From Hallerella sp963597395 (lineage in GTDB: Bacteria; Fibrobacterota; Fibrobacteria; Fibrobacterales; Fibrobacteraceae): 40,733 bases of DNA. The notes under the pieces were generated by a model that was not told the origin of the DNA, made no database searches, and saw only the letters and a program-made list of their open reading frames with translations. Below are positions 32,075 to 39,161 of this stretch, one piece after another. How positions within the stretch are numbered: position 1 is the stretch's first letter; every line of letters begins with the position of its first letter. Location of the stretch: contig CAVBPX010000017.1 of NCBI GenBank assembly GCA_963597395.1, positions 1 to 40,733 on the forward strand. Direction: 5' to 3'. The position numbers and the translations under genes were made by a program.

Positions 32075-34404
32075 TTTCCATCCGCGGCGCGCGCCTCCGA
32101 AATCTCGACGGGGTAAGCGTTGACATTCCGGTCGGAAAAATAACGGTCGTTTGCGGACCTTCGGGCTCCGGAAAATCGACGCTTGTCATGGACATTTTGC
32201 ACGGGGAAAGCCGCAGGCGATACCTCGAAACGCTCAGCCCGTTTGCGCTCAAGGTTCTCGGCGGAAAGACGAACATCCCGATAGACAGCGCGGACGGTCT
32301 CCGCCCGAGCATCGCCATTTCCGCTTCGCGCGGGGACGCTCCCGCCAAGGCAAGCCCGCTTTCCCTCTCCGAGTGCGACGTTCCGCTCCGCATCATGTGG
32401 GCTTCCCTCGCAAGCCCGGCGTGCCCCGTGTGCGGAAAGCCCATGCCCAAAACCTCCCGCGAGACAATCATCCGGGAAGTTTCAAAATATCCGGCCGGAA
32501 GCCGTCTCCAGTTCCTTGCCGAAGTCGAAAAAAAGAATCTTTCGCTCGACACCATTTCGGGAGCGCTTCTGTCGCAGGGATATTCGCGGGTCATCGCCGA
32601 CGGCAAGAGCCTTTCGCTCGGGGATCTTTCGCCCGAAGACAAAAAAAGCCGGCCCGAAAAGCTCTACATCGTACTCGACCGTATCGTCATGCGGGAAGGA
32701 CTTCGCACGCGCATCGCCGAAGCGGTCGATGCCACGCTCCGATTTTCGCGGACACGGGTCGTTCTCGACGACGGAAACGGCTTGCGAATTTTCAGCACGG
32801 TCCCGCTTTGCACAGAACACGGAACCACGTCCAACGCTCTCGAAGCGCGCAATTTTTCTCCGCATTCCATCAAAACGCACTGCCCGGCATGCGACGGAAA
32901 CGGCGAAATCCTAAACGAAAAGGAAGACCGCGACGCGGAAGAATGCCCCGAGTGTCACGGCCTCCGGCTCGTTCCGCAAATTCTCGCGTCGAGCATTGCA
33001 GGCGTCACATGGAAAGACATCCTCGAATCGTCCTTCGAAAAGCTCGAGACCGCGCTCCCGGAACTTTTCCGCGACCGCATTCCCGAGCATCTCAAAAGCA
33101 CGTTCGACATGCTCATGTCGCGCGTCCGCGCCGTAAACAGGCTCGGGCTCGGCTACCTCGGCGCGGGCCGTATCGCAAGCACGCTCTCCGGCGGAGAGCT
33201 CGGAAGGCTTCGGCTTTCGCCGCTTGCCACGGGACATCTCGACGGCATGTGCATCTGCCTCGACGAACCCGCGAGCGGCCTTTTCAGAACGGATGTCGAA
33301 AGGCTCCTCCAAATCTTCCGTGAAATCCGCAACCGCGGAAACACGCTCGTCCTCATCGAACACAATCCGCTCATCATCCAAAGCGCGGACAAGGTCATCG
33401 AAATGGGGCCGGGAGCGGGCGAACTCGGCGGAAAAATTCTCTTTGAAGGCTCCCCGAAAAAGCTTCTGGAAAGCCCGGACTCCCCCACCGGAAAGTGGAT
33501 TTCGGAACTTTTCCGTTCGGGCATGGAAATTCAAAAAAAGGAAGCGTCCGCGGAAAAGAACATTTGCGTCAAAAAGTTCGCCAAGTACGATATGCAGCCC
33601 GTTTCCGCCCAATTTCCGGTCGGAAAGTTTTCCGTCATTTCGGGCGAAAGCGGCAGCGGAAAAAGTACGCTTCTCTTTGAACACATCCTGCCCCGCGCCG
33701 AAAAGGGAGACTTCAAAAATCTCGGCATCCAAAACATTTCCGTTCTCTCGTCCAAGGGATTTTTCAGAAACCGCCGAAGCACGGTCGCAAGCGCCATCGG
33801 TCTCGCCCCGCATTTGCGCGACCTGTTTTCGAAGCTTCCCGAAAGCAAGGTCAAGGGATTTTCCCAGTCAAGGTTCAGCACGGCCGTCCCCGGCGGAAGA
33901 TGCGAAACGTGCAAGGGCGAAGGCGTTCTCCGCGACCCATCGGGCTACGAGGAATCGGAATGCCCCGTATGCCTCGGAAAACGGTTCCGCGACGAAATTC
34001 TCGAAGTCCGCTACAAAACGCTCACCTTTGCCGACATTCTCGAACTGACCATCGAGCGGGCCGCGGAGCTCTTCCGTTTTTCGAACAAATTCACCGACAG
34101 GCTCCTCCCACTTGTCCGCACGGGCCTCGGATACCTGCGGCTCGGCCAATCGACGGCGCACCTCTCCGGTGGCGAGGCGGCACGTCTCAAACTTTCCCAG
34201 GCGCTCTCCCGCGCCAAGTTCCCGAACACGCTCTTCCTCTTTGACGAACCGGCCCGCGGCCTCCACAAAACGGACATCGACAAAATGCTCGACCTCATCC
34301 GGGAACTGTGCAAAAACGGCCACACGGTCATCGCCATCGAACACGCGGAGGACTTCATCCGAAACGCGGACGCGGTATGCCTTCTCGAACGAAGAAAAGC
34401 ATAG
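32071..34404 (+). CDS. Shortened UvrA-like ABC ATPase
   Basis: 777 residues against about 940 for UvrA. Both ATPase halves are complete: Walker A GPSGSGKST (29-37) and GESGSGKST, signatures TLSGGELGRLRLS and HLSGGEAARLKLS, and Walker B CICLDEPASGLF and LFLFDEPARGLH. The UvrB-binding region is retained (about 115-245, with SQGYSRVIADG). CxxC pairs CPAC/CPEC and CETC/CPVC are present. The insertion domain between the first CxxC pair, over 100 residues in UvrA, is cut to about 15 residues. It resembles UvrA2-type paralogues, sometimes linked to drug tolerance, more than the housekeeping repair protein. ATGA overlap with the YihY gene. Confidence 0.85.
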   Translation: MISIRGARLRNLDGVSVDIPVGKITVVCGPSGSGKSTLVMDILHGESRRRYLETLSPFALKVLGGKTNIPIDSADGLRPSIAISASRGDAPAKASPLSLSECDVPLRIMWASLASPACPVCGKPMPKTSRETIIREVSKYPAGSRLQFLAEVEKKNLSLDTISGALLSQGYSRVIADGKSLSLGDLSPEDKKSRPEKLYIVLDRIVMREGLRTRIAEAVDATLRFSRTRVVLDDGNGLRIFSTVPLCTEHGTTSNALEARNFSPHSIKTHCPACDGNGEILNEKEDRDAEECPECHGLRLVPQILASSIAGVTWKDILESSFEKLETALPELFRDRIPEHLKSTFDMLMSRVRAVNRLGLGYLGAGRIASTLSGGELGRLRLSPLATGHLDGMCICLDEPASGLFRTDVERLLQIFREIRNRGNTLVLIEHNPLIIQSADKVIEMGPGAGELGGKILFEGSPKKLLESPDSPTGKWISELFRSGMEIQKKEASAEKNICVKKFAKYDMQPVSAQFPVGKFSVISGESGSGKSTLLFEHILPRAEKGDFKNLGIQNISVLSSKGFFRNRRSTVASAIGLAPHLRDLFSKLPESKVKGFSQSRFSTAVPGGRCETCKGEGVLRDPSGYEESECPVCLGKRFRDEILEVRYKTLTFADILELTIERAAELFRFSNKFTDRLLPLVRTGLGYLRLGQSTAHLSGGEAARLKLSQALSRAKFPNTLFLFDEPARGLHKTDIDKMLDLIRELCKNGHTVIAIEHAEDFIRNADAVCLLERRKA

Positions 34405-34441
34405 GCAAACTTCATTTCGAAATTTTTCCAGACAAAAGAAG

Positions 34442-34447
34442 TATATT
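34442..34447 (+). promoter_or_regulatory. TATATT -10 box of the ADP-ribosylation operon
   Basis: TATATT ends 12 nt before the ATG at 34460, with no Shine-Dalgarno between. The transcript leader would be about 6 nt. No clear -35. Confidence 0.45.
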
Positions 34448-34459
34448 TAAAAAACGCCT

Positions 34460-35104
34460 ATGATTTTATATCACGGATCCTCGAATAAGCTTATAACTCC
34501 CCAATTTGGCTGTGGCGATGAAAAGCACGACTACGGCAAGGGCTTTTATCTTACCGAAAATGCAGAACTAGCAAAAGAATGGGCCGTTTGTCGCCCAAAA
34601 GAAACAATCGGATGGGTGCACCAATACGAGTTAAAAACAAACGATCTGAAAATTTTGGATTTTCAACAGCTAAACGTTCTCTCGAGGCCTACCGAACTGA
34701 TGAAGCACAGAGATGCCGCCGATTCCAGGCGCTATCATGTGCTCGCAAAAAAATTTATCGAAAAATACGGAATAGATACGGGAGAATATGATATCATCAA
34801 GGGATGGAGAGCCAACGCTTCATATTTCTACATAGCAAAGGATTTTGTACGGGATAATATTGACATTGAAATTCTTGAAAAATTGTTAATGCCTAACGGC
34901 CTGGGCGTTCAATATTGCCTAAAATCCGAAAGAGCCTTTTCGAATCTAATAGAGACGAGCAACAGTCCTATCCCCGTCGATTATAATGAATTTAACGACA
35001 AGTACAACAAACGCGACATTGCCGCAAGAGAAAACATGAGAAAGCTTGTTAATTCGGAAGAAAATAAAGTATCCAAAGTCTTCAGCACATTGCTCGAGAG
35101 GTAA
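34460..35104 (+). CDS. DUF3990-family, ADP-ribosyltransferase-like protein (candidate toxin)
   Basis: 214 residues. The start MILYHGSS with H5, then Y25-x2-GFYLT with Y30, W41-A and YDIIKGWRANASYF, is the DUF3990 pattern. So is the C-terminal Q151-Y-C-L-K-S-E157-R-A. H5, Y30 and Q151/E157 occupy the places of the H-Y-[EQ] triad of ADP-ribosyltransferase folds. DUF3990 proteins are commonly encoded in small toxin-antitoxin-like operons. About 45 residues (60-105) are inserted relative to short members. It leads a three-gene operon whose last gene encodes NADAR, a known reverser of ADP-ribosylation. That context supports a toxin role, which is inference. Confidence 0.72.
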   Translation: MILYHGSSNKLITPQFGCGDEKHDYGKGFYLTENAELAKEWAVCRPKETIGWVHQYELKTNDLKILDFQQLNVLSRPTELMKHRDAADSRRYHVLAKKFIEKYGIDTGEYDIIKGWRANASYFYIAKDFVRDNIDIEILEKLLMPNGLGVQYCLKSERAFSNLIETSNSPIPVDYNEFNDKYNKRDIAARENMRKLVNSEENKVSKVFSTLLER

Positions 35105-35106
35105 AA

Positions 35107-35523
35107 ATGCGCGCCTATTCCGAAGCTTATTTGGATGATGTCGTCGAAAATCAAGGGAAACTCTTCGATCTCATCGCACACGACTATCCCGACAAGGATA
35201 CGGGAAATTTTATAGCCGCCTACATGTCGAGCAAAACCAGAAAAAGCATTGACGAAAGCCAAGCCTACGTCAACACCATGGACGCCCGAACCCTGTGGAA
35301 TTACTTTTGCGAATCGGAAGGATTCAAGCTCAAGGACGGCGAATCTCTCAAAGGATTTTTGCCTGACTGGATCGGCGAATTCTACGCCTATTATCAGTGG
35401 TATTACAATATTTCGAGTCGCGACGTTCTCCAAAAAATCCCAATCTCTTTTTTGAAAAAAGCCTACGCCGGGCTTCACGACCTGGATCTTGAACTGGCAG
35501 TAAAAAAAGTGGGCAAAGTGTAA
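35107..35523 (+). CDS. Unknown protein between ART-like and NADAR genes (candidate antitoxin or adaptor)
   Basis: 138 residues, mostly helical and acidic. I cannot name a family. Distinct points: a conserved-looking aromatic core W-I-G-E-F-Y-A-Y-Y-Q-W-Y-Y (about 114-126 of the reading, around 35376-35405), then a basic stretch ending IPISFLKKAYAGLHDLDLELAV. I recall similar Y-Y-Q-W-Y proteins beside DUF3990 genes in Firmicutes and Bacteroidetes, but cannot verify it. It starts 2 nt after the DUF3990 stop (GAGAGG as ribosome site) and shares TAATG with the NADAR gene. That tight coupling suggests a complex or a fixed ratio with its neighbours. Confidence 0.6.
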   Translation: MRAYSEAYLDDVVENQGKLFDLIAHDYPDKDTGNFIAAYMSSKTRKSIDESQAYVNTMDARTLWNYFCESEGFKLKDGESLKGFLPDWIGEFYAYYQWYYNISSRDVLQKIPISFLKKAYAGLHDLDLELAVKKVGKV

Positions 35524-35999
35524 TGGTCGTCTGCTTTCACAATCCGAACGAAGAGAACGGCTACCTGAGCAACTGGTATCCGTGCGAATTTACGTTATAC
35601 GGAATACGCTTTTCTTCGATGGAACAATATATGATGTACCGCAAGGCGGTCCGCTTTGACGATGGACAAATCGCCGCTCGAATTCTCGAAACGGAAGATG
35701 TTTCCCAAATCAAGGCTCTTGGCAGAAGCGTCTCGAATTATAACGAAAACCTGTGGAACGGCATTCGTCAAATCGTCGTCTATGAGGGGCTCTTTGCAAA
35801 ATTCGACCAGAATGCAAACTTAAAGGCCCGATTAAAAAGCACAGGAAAATCTTTTCTCGCCGAATGCGCCGTAAAGGACCGGGTATGGGGTATTGGACGC
35901 TCCATGCAAGACCCGGACAGGCTGGACATTTCCAAATGGCGGGGTCAAAACCTTCTCGGCTACACACTGATGATGGTTCGCGAAAAGATGTTTGCGTAA
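35523..35999 (+). CDS. NADAR-family N-glycosidase (YbiA-like), candidate antitoxin
   Basis: 158 residues. The family start YLSNWYPCEFTLYGIRFSSMEQYMMYRKA is complete, with the conserved Glu before Q-Y. So is the catalytic-side AECAVKDRVWGIGRS with Asp-x-x-Trp-Gly-Ile-Gly and the end WRGQNLLGYTLMMVRE. NADAR proteins hydrolyse N-glycosidic bonds of ADP-ribose derivatives; some remove ADP-ribose from guanine in DNA and act as antitoxins to DarT. Being translationally coupled to an ART-like gene, it probably reverses that enzyme's modification. Family assignment is strong; the specific reaction here is inference. Confidence 0.88.
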   Translation: MVVCFHNPNEENGYLSNWYPCEFTLYGIRFSSMEQYMMYRKAVRFDDGQIAARILETEDVSQIKALGRSVSNYNENLWNGIRQIVVYEGLFAKFDQNANLKARLKSTGKSFLAECAVKDRVWGIGRSMQDPDRLDISKWRGQNLLGYTLMMVREKMFA

Positions 36000-36034
36000 A
36001 AACAATTCCGCTTATTTCGTAAACCGCTAAACTT

Positions 36035-36064
36035 TTCGTCCAAAATTCATGATTTTTGGACGAA
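36035..36064. repeat. 11-bp perfect inverted repeat downstream of the NADAR gene
   Basis: TTCGTCCAAAA (36035-36045) and TTTTGGACGAA (36054-36064) around an 8-nt loop, 36 nt after the NADAR stop. It is not followed by a T-run, so it is an imperfect terminator at best; it may mark the edge of the islet. Confidence 0.7.
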
Positions 36065-36143
36065 TTCGCGTGGGAAAACCGTTTTCGCCGATCCTCTAAA
36101 AAAAATAATTTTTACACGCCTGCAACACGCTTTGTTTGAAATT

Positions 36144-36184
36144 ATTGGGACGCAACGTTCCAATTTTGAATATTCCCATATATT
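36144..36184 (+). promoter_or_regulatory. Promoter region of the HExxH protein with operator-like inverted repeat
   Basis: TATATT at 36179-36184 is the probable -10. ATTGGGACG (36144-36152) and CGTTCCAAT (36156-36164) form an inverted repeat with one mismatch (G-U in RNA) around CAA. Its right arm covers the expected -35 position (36156-36161). Such placement fits an operator for a repressor or activator. The whole gap 36000-36239 is AT-rich and otherwise empty apart from the two hairpins listed. Confidence 0.45.
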
Positions 36185-36196
36185 TTTTACACAGAA

Positions 36197-36216
36197 TGCC
36201 CGGAATTTTCCGGGCA
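36197..36216 (+). promoter_or_regulatory. 5' stem-loop in the leader of the HExxH protein mRNA
   Basis: TGCCCGGAA-TT-TTCCGGGCA is a perfect 9-bp stem with a 2-nt centre, about 12 nt after the -10 box and 24 nt before the ATG at 36240. A GC-rich hairpin at the very 5' end usually protects mRNA from decay; here that is inferred. It is not followed by a T-run. Confidence 0.55.
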
Positions 36217-36239
36217 TGAATACAGGGATTGTCTTGGAT

Positions 36240-39089
36240 ATGAATCAAAAAACACTTCTCTATACGTTCCTTTCCGGTGCGCTGGCGATGAGCTTTGCCG
36301 CCACCGGTGACGCATACACCTGGCCCGGGTACCGTTCGGATCTCGATTACGATACCCAGTCCAACATCGGAACAGTCAACCCGCCGACGCAGTTCAACGA
36401 CAACTGTTCGGGCGTCACCGGCAAAAAGGCCGGCAAGTGGTGGGCGTTCTACTGGGGCTCGGACCGCGACAGCCGCATTACCGACGTCACCATCGACAGC
36501 ATCCTCAAAAAATATGACACGGACTTCGAATACCTTTACAACACGCTCGGATGGGCGCCCGACGCACAGGCCCAGGAAGGCAAATACAGCGCGGTTTACT
36601 ACTACGGCTCGGGCACATGCGCGGGTGGCGCAAAGACCGACACCACGGGCGGATGGCAAAGCTACGTCGCGGGCTACACGGCGGTCGTCGCTTCCTTCTA
36701 CCCGCTCTACAGCTTCAACACGTCCTGCCCTTACTCGGACCGCGTTTCCCAAATGGACGCGATGATCCACGAGGGCATTCACTCGATGACAAACGGCTAC
36801 CCGGGCGCCAAGCAGGCGCACTGGTTCCAGGAAGCGGGCAACACATGGATTCAGCAGGACATGTTCTCGCATCGCGGCGCGGTCTATAGCGGCATGGGAT
36901 TTTTGAATGCTTCGACCCTTATTGCGCCTTTCATGCCCATCGAATGCTATTCGGGCTGGCTCGTTGACGGGTCGTTCGGCGGACCGGGCGCCCAGGGAGT
37001 CTATCAGAACCAGCGCTACCTCCTCGGCGGAACGCAATATTCGAACATCTTCCCCACGTTCATGGGAACCTGGCTCGGAACGGGCTCCGTCCGCTGGATC
37101 TACGGCAACGCGACGGGCGAAAGCAACAACACCTACCTGCTCGAAACCTACGGCAAGGACAACGGTCTCGGCGAAGCGGGCGTCCGCCGTCTCATTACGG
37201 AATTCCGCGCAAGGCTCGCGCTGCTCGACATGAAGGAATGGTCGAGCGAAATGCGGAACCTCCTGAACCAGAACTTTGGCGGAACGAGCTACGACGAACA
37301 GTATTACTGGGACAACGGGCAGTATCGCTACACGTGGACGATGACCCCCTACCAGACGATGACCACAAGCGGCGAATATCTCGTTCCGAATTCCGAAACC
37401 ACGCCGGGCTGGTCGGGCGCAAACTACATTCCGCTCAACGTTTCATCGGGCGCCACGAGCGTTTCGGTCGCTTTCTACCCAAACGGCAGCAATTCCAACA
37501 ACACGAACATGAACTTCCTTCTCTGCTACCGCGCAACGGACGGCACCCCCGTCTATAGCGAACCCATCACCGGACAGGGCACGGCAACGCTCCGTCTCGA
37601 CAAGACGCCCTCCTCCTCGAACGGTTCACAGGTGGTCTTTGCCGTCGTCGTAAACACCGACTACAAGTATTCCGGAAACGAGGACATCCGCAAGAACCAT
37701 TACGATTACAAGCTCAAACTCGTCTCGGGCATTAGCGGCGCGGCCGACGCAAACACCAGACACTACAACAACTTCAACCTCACCTACGACTGGCCCGAGC
37801 TTTCGAGCTCCTCGTCGCAAGGCGGTAATTCCTCCTCCTCGGTAACGCCGACCTACAGTTCCTCTTCCTCCTACGTTTCAAGTTCTTCCAGCGTCCAGGT
37901 GACGACCGTCGCAACAATCCCCGTAAGCGTCACGCTTCCCATCGACAACAACTACGCGGGCGTAAACTTCGACCTGGAACTCGACGAAGTGGCGGGCTAC
38001 CTCGGACTCACCAAGAGCACAATGACGAACGCAACCTACTTCGCCCTCGACAACAGCGGCATCGAAAGCACCAATTCGACCGCAAACGAACAGGGCCACT
38101 GGTTCGGCAAGGACGGAAATCCCGAAACCTACGGCAACAACTCCTACGTCTATTCGGAACTCAACCTCACGCAGGGAACGGGTCTCGTCGGCCACTATCC
38201 GAACAAGGTTTACAACGGCGAAACCTACTCCATCAAGCAGGGCTACCGCTACGGAGCAAAGCGCGTCGTCTATGAAATCACGATCACGATCGTTTCCGAA
38301 ACCGCCGTCACACCGACAAGCTCCTCGAGCGTCGTCCAGCCGGCAAGTTCCTCTTCCGTCACGGCCGACGAAATCGTCACCACGCGCACCTTCGACGTCA
38401 AGGTCACGCTTCCCATTGACGACAACTATGCGGGCGTAAACTTCGACCTGAACAAGGCCGAAATGGCAAATGCCCTCGGACTGGAAGAGAGCGAAGCCGC
38501 CGCCGCGACCTACTTTGCGCTCAACCCGGACGGAACGCTCGACTCGGTCCCCACCACGAGCGCTCTCGGCCACTGGTTCACAAAGGATGGCGCCACCGTT
38601 TACTACGGCGACAACTCCTACATCTACTGCGACATGGACCTTCTTACGGGCAAGGGCCTCGTCGGACACTATCCGAACCGCGTTGCAAACGGCGATACCT
38701 ACACCATCAAGCAGGGATTCCGCTACGGCAACAAGAAGGTCGTCTATACGATTGTCGTAACGATTACGAACGAAACCGGCAGCGGCAGCGCCGAAACGAC
38801 CACGGCCCTGATGTACGGCCTGAGCGGGCTTCCGACTCATCTGGATCTTTCCTATGCGCACGGAATCCTCAACATCGACTACACGCTCAACCGTAACGAC
38901 AACGTGAAGATTTCCATCTTCAGCCCGTTCGGCGCCCTTCTCCATAACGAAATCACCGGGCTCCAGAGTGCAGGCACGCACCGCTACAGCTTCGACCTGA
39001 AAAAGGCGGGACTTCCGAAGGCGACCTACATCGTAAAGATTACGTCCGGAGACTTCCGCGAAGCGCGTCCGATTTCCATCGGAAAATAA
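36240..39089 (+). CDS. Secreted HExxH protein (putative metallopeptidase) with tandem DUF4859-like modules and T9SS-like tail
   Basis: 949 residues. Signal peptide 1-24 (MNQKTLLYTFLSGALAMSFAATGDA). The N-terminal domain (about 30-390) carries KWWAFYWGSDRDSR and H177-E-G-I-H181, with a Glu at 198 in HWFQEAGN: a gluzincin-like zinc motif. I believe the family is DUF6055-like, unproven. A beta-rich domain to about 515 follows, then a poly-Ser linker, two DUF4859-like repeats (about 562-687 and 720-845), and a C-terminal sorting-type tail (about 860-949, VKISIFSPFGALLH). The ATG at 36240 is chosen for its signal peptide. DUF4859 is known from Bacteroidetes/Fibrobacter surface proteins; peptidase activity is inference. 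Confidence 0.7.
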   Translation: MNQKTLLYTFLSGALAMSFAATGDAYTWPGYRSDLDYDTQSNIGTVNPPTQFNDNCSGVTGKKAGKWWAFYWGSDRDSRITDVTIDSILKKYDTDFEYLYNTLGWAPDAQAQEGKYSAVYYYGSGTCAGGAKTDTTGGWQSYVAGYTAVVASFYPLYSFNTSCPYSDRVSQMDAMIHEGIHSMTNGYPGAKQAHWFQEAGNTWIQQDMFSHRGAVYSGMGFLNASTLIAPFMPIECYSGWLVDGSFGGPGAQGVYQNQRYLLGGTQYSNIFPTFMGTWLGTGSVRWIYGNATGESNNTYLLETYGKDNGLGEAGVRRLITEFRARLALLDMKEWSSEMRNLLNQNFGGTSYDEQYYWDNGQYRYTWTMTPYQTMTTSGEYLVPNSETTPGWSGANYIPLNVSSGATSVSVAFYPNGSNSNNTNMNFLLCYRATDGTPVYSEPITGQGTATLRLDKTPSSSNGSQVVFAVVVNTDYKYSGNEDIRKNHYDYKLKLVSGISGAADANTRHYNNFNLTYDWPELSSSSSQGGNSSSSVTPTYSSSSSYVSSSSSVQVTTVATIPVSVTLPIDNNYAGVNFDLELDEVAGYLGLTKSTMTNATYFALDNSGIESTNSTANEQGHWFGKDGNPETYGNNSYVYSELNLTQGTGLVGHYPNKVYNGETYSIKQGYRYGAKRVVYEITITIVSETAVTPTSSSSVVQPASSSSVTADEIVTTRTFDVKVTLPIDDNYAGVNFDLNKAEMANALGLEESEAAAATYFALNPDGTLDSVPTTSALGHWFTKDGATVYYGDNSYIYCDMDLLTGKGLVGHYPNRVANGDTYTIKQGFRYGNKKVVYTIVVTITNETGSGSAETTTALMYGLSGLPTHLDLSYAHGILNIDYTLNRNDNVKISIFSPFGALLHNEITGLQSAGTHRYSFDLKKAGLPKATYIVKITSGDFREARPISIGK
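37923..38774 (+). repeat. Tandem DUF4859-like coding repeat (period 474 nt)
   Basis: Units 37923-38300 and 38397-38774 encode parallel segments, for example TLPIDNNYAGVNFDL / TLPIDDNYAGVNFDL and TGLVGHYPNKVYNGETYSIKQGYRYGAKRVVY / KGLVGHYPNRVANGDTYTIKQGFRYGNKKVVY. They are separated by a Ser/Thr-rich linker. Identity is much higher in these strands than elsewhere, consistent with a recent internal duplication. Confidence 0.9.
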
Positions 39090-39118
39090 CAGAACTCCAC
39101 AGGACACTCTCTCCACTA

Positions 39119-39148
39119 GGCTCCCGGGCACAAAGCCCGGAGCCTTTT
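39119..39148 (+). terminator. Rho-independent terminator after the HExxH gene
   Basis: GGCTCCCGGGC / GCCCGGAGCC stem (one bulged C) with loop ACAAA, followed by TTTT. The T-run runs straight into the TATTTT box of guaD. Confidence 0.88.
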
Positions 39149-39149
39149 C

Positions 39150-39155
39150 TATTTT
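39150..39155 (+). promoter_or_regulatory. TATTTT -10 box of guaD-mqnE
   Basis: TATTTT begins 1 nt after the terminator T-run and ends 6 nt before the guaD ATG; no Shine-Dalgarno. The -35 would lie inside the terminator stem and is not recognisable. Either a leaderless start or read-through past the terminator must express guaD. Confidence 0.4.
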
Positions 39156-39161
39156 CTGGAT

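Larger units (their letters stand above)
34442..36064 (+). other. AT-rich islet carrying the DUF3990-unknown-NADAR operon
   Basis: Hand count of 34741-34860 gives about 36% G+C against 58% in a comparable stretch of the neighbouring UvrA-like gene. Codon use shifts at 34460 and returns to the local norm at 36240. It is bounded upstream by a TATATT promoter and downstream by an 11-bp hairpin. No integrase, transposase or target duplication is visible. Confidence 0.65.
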
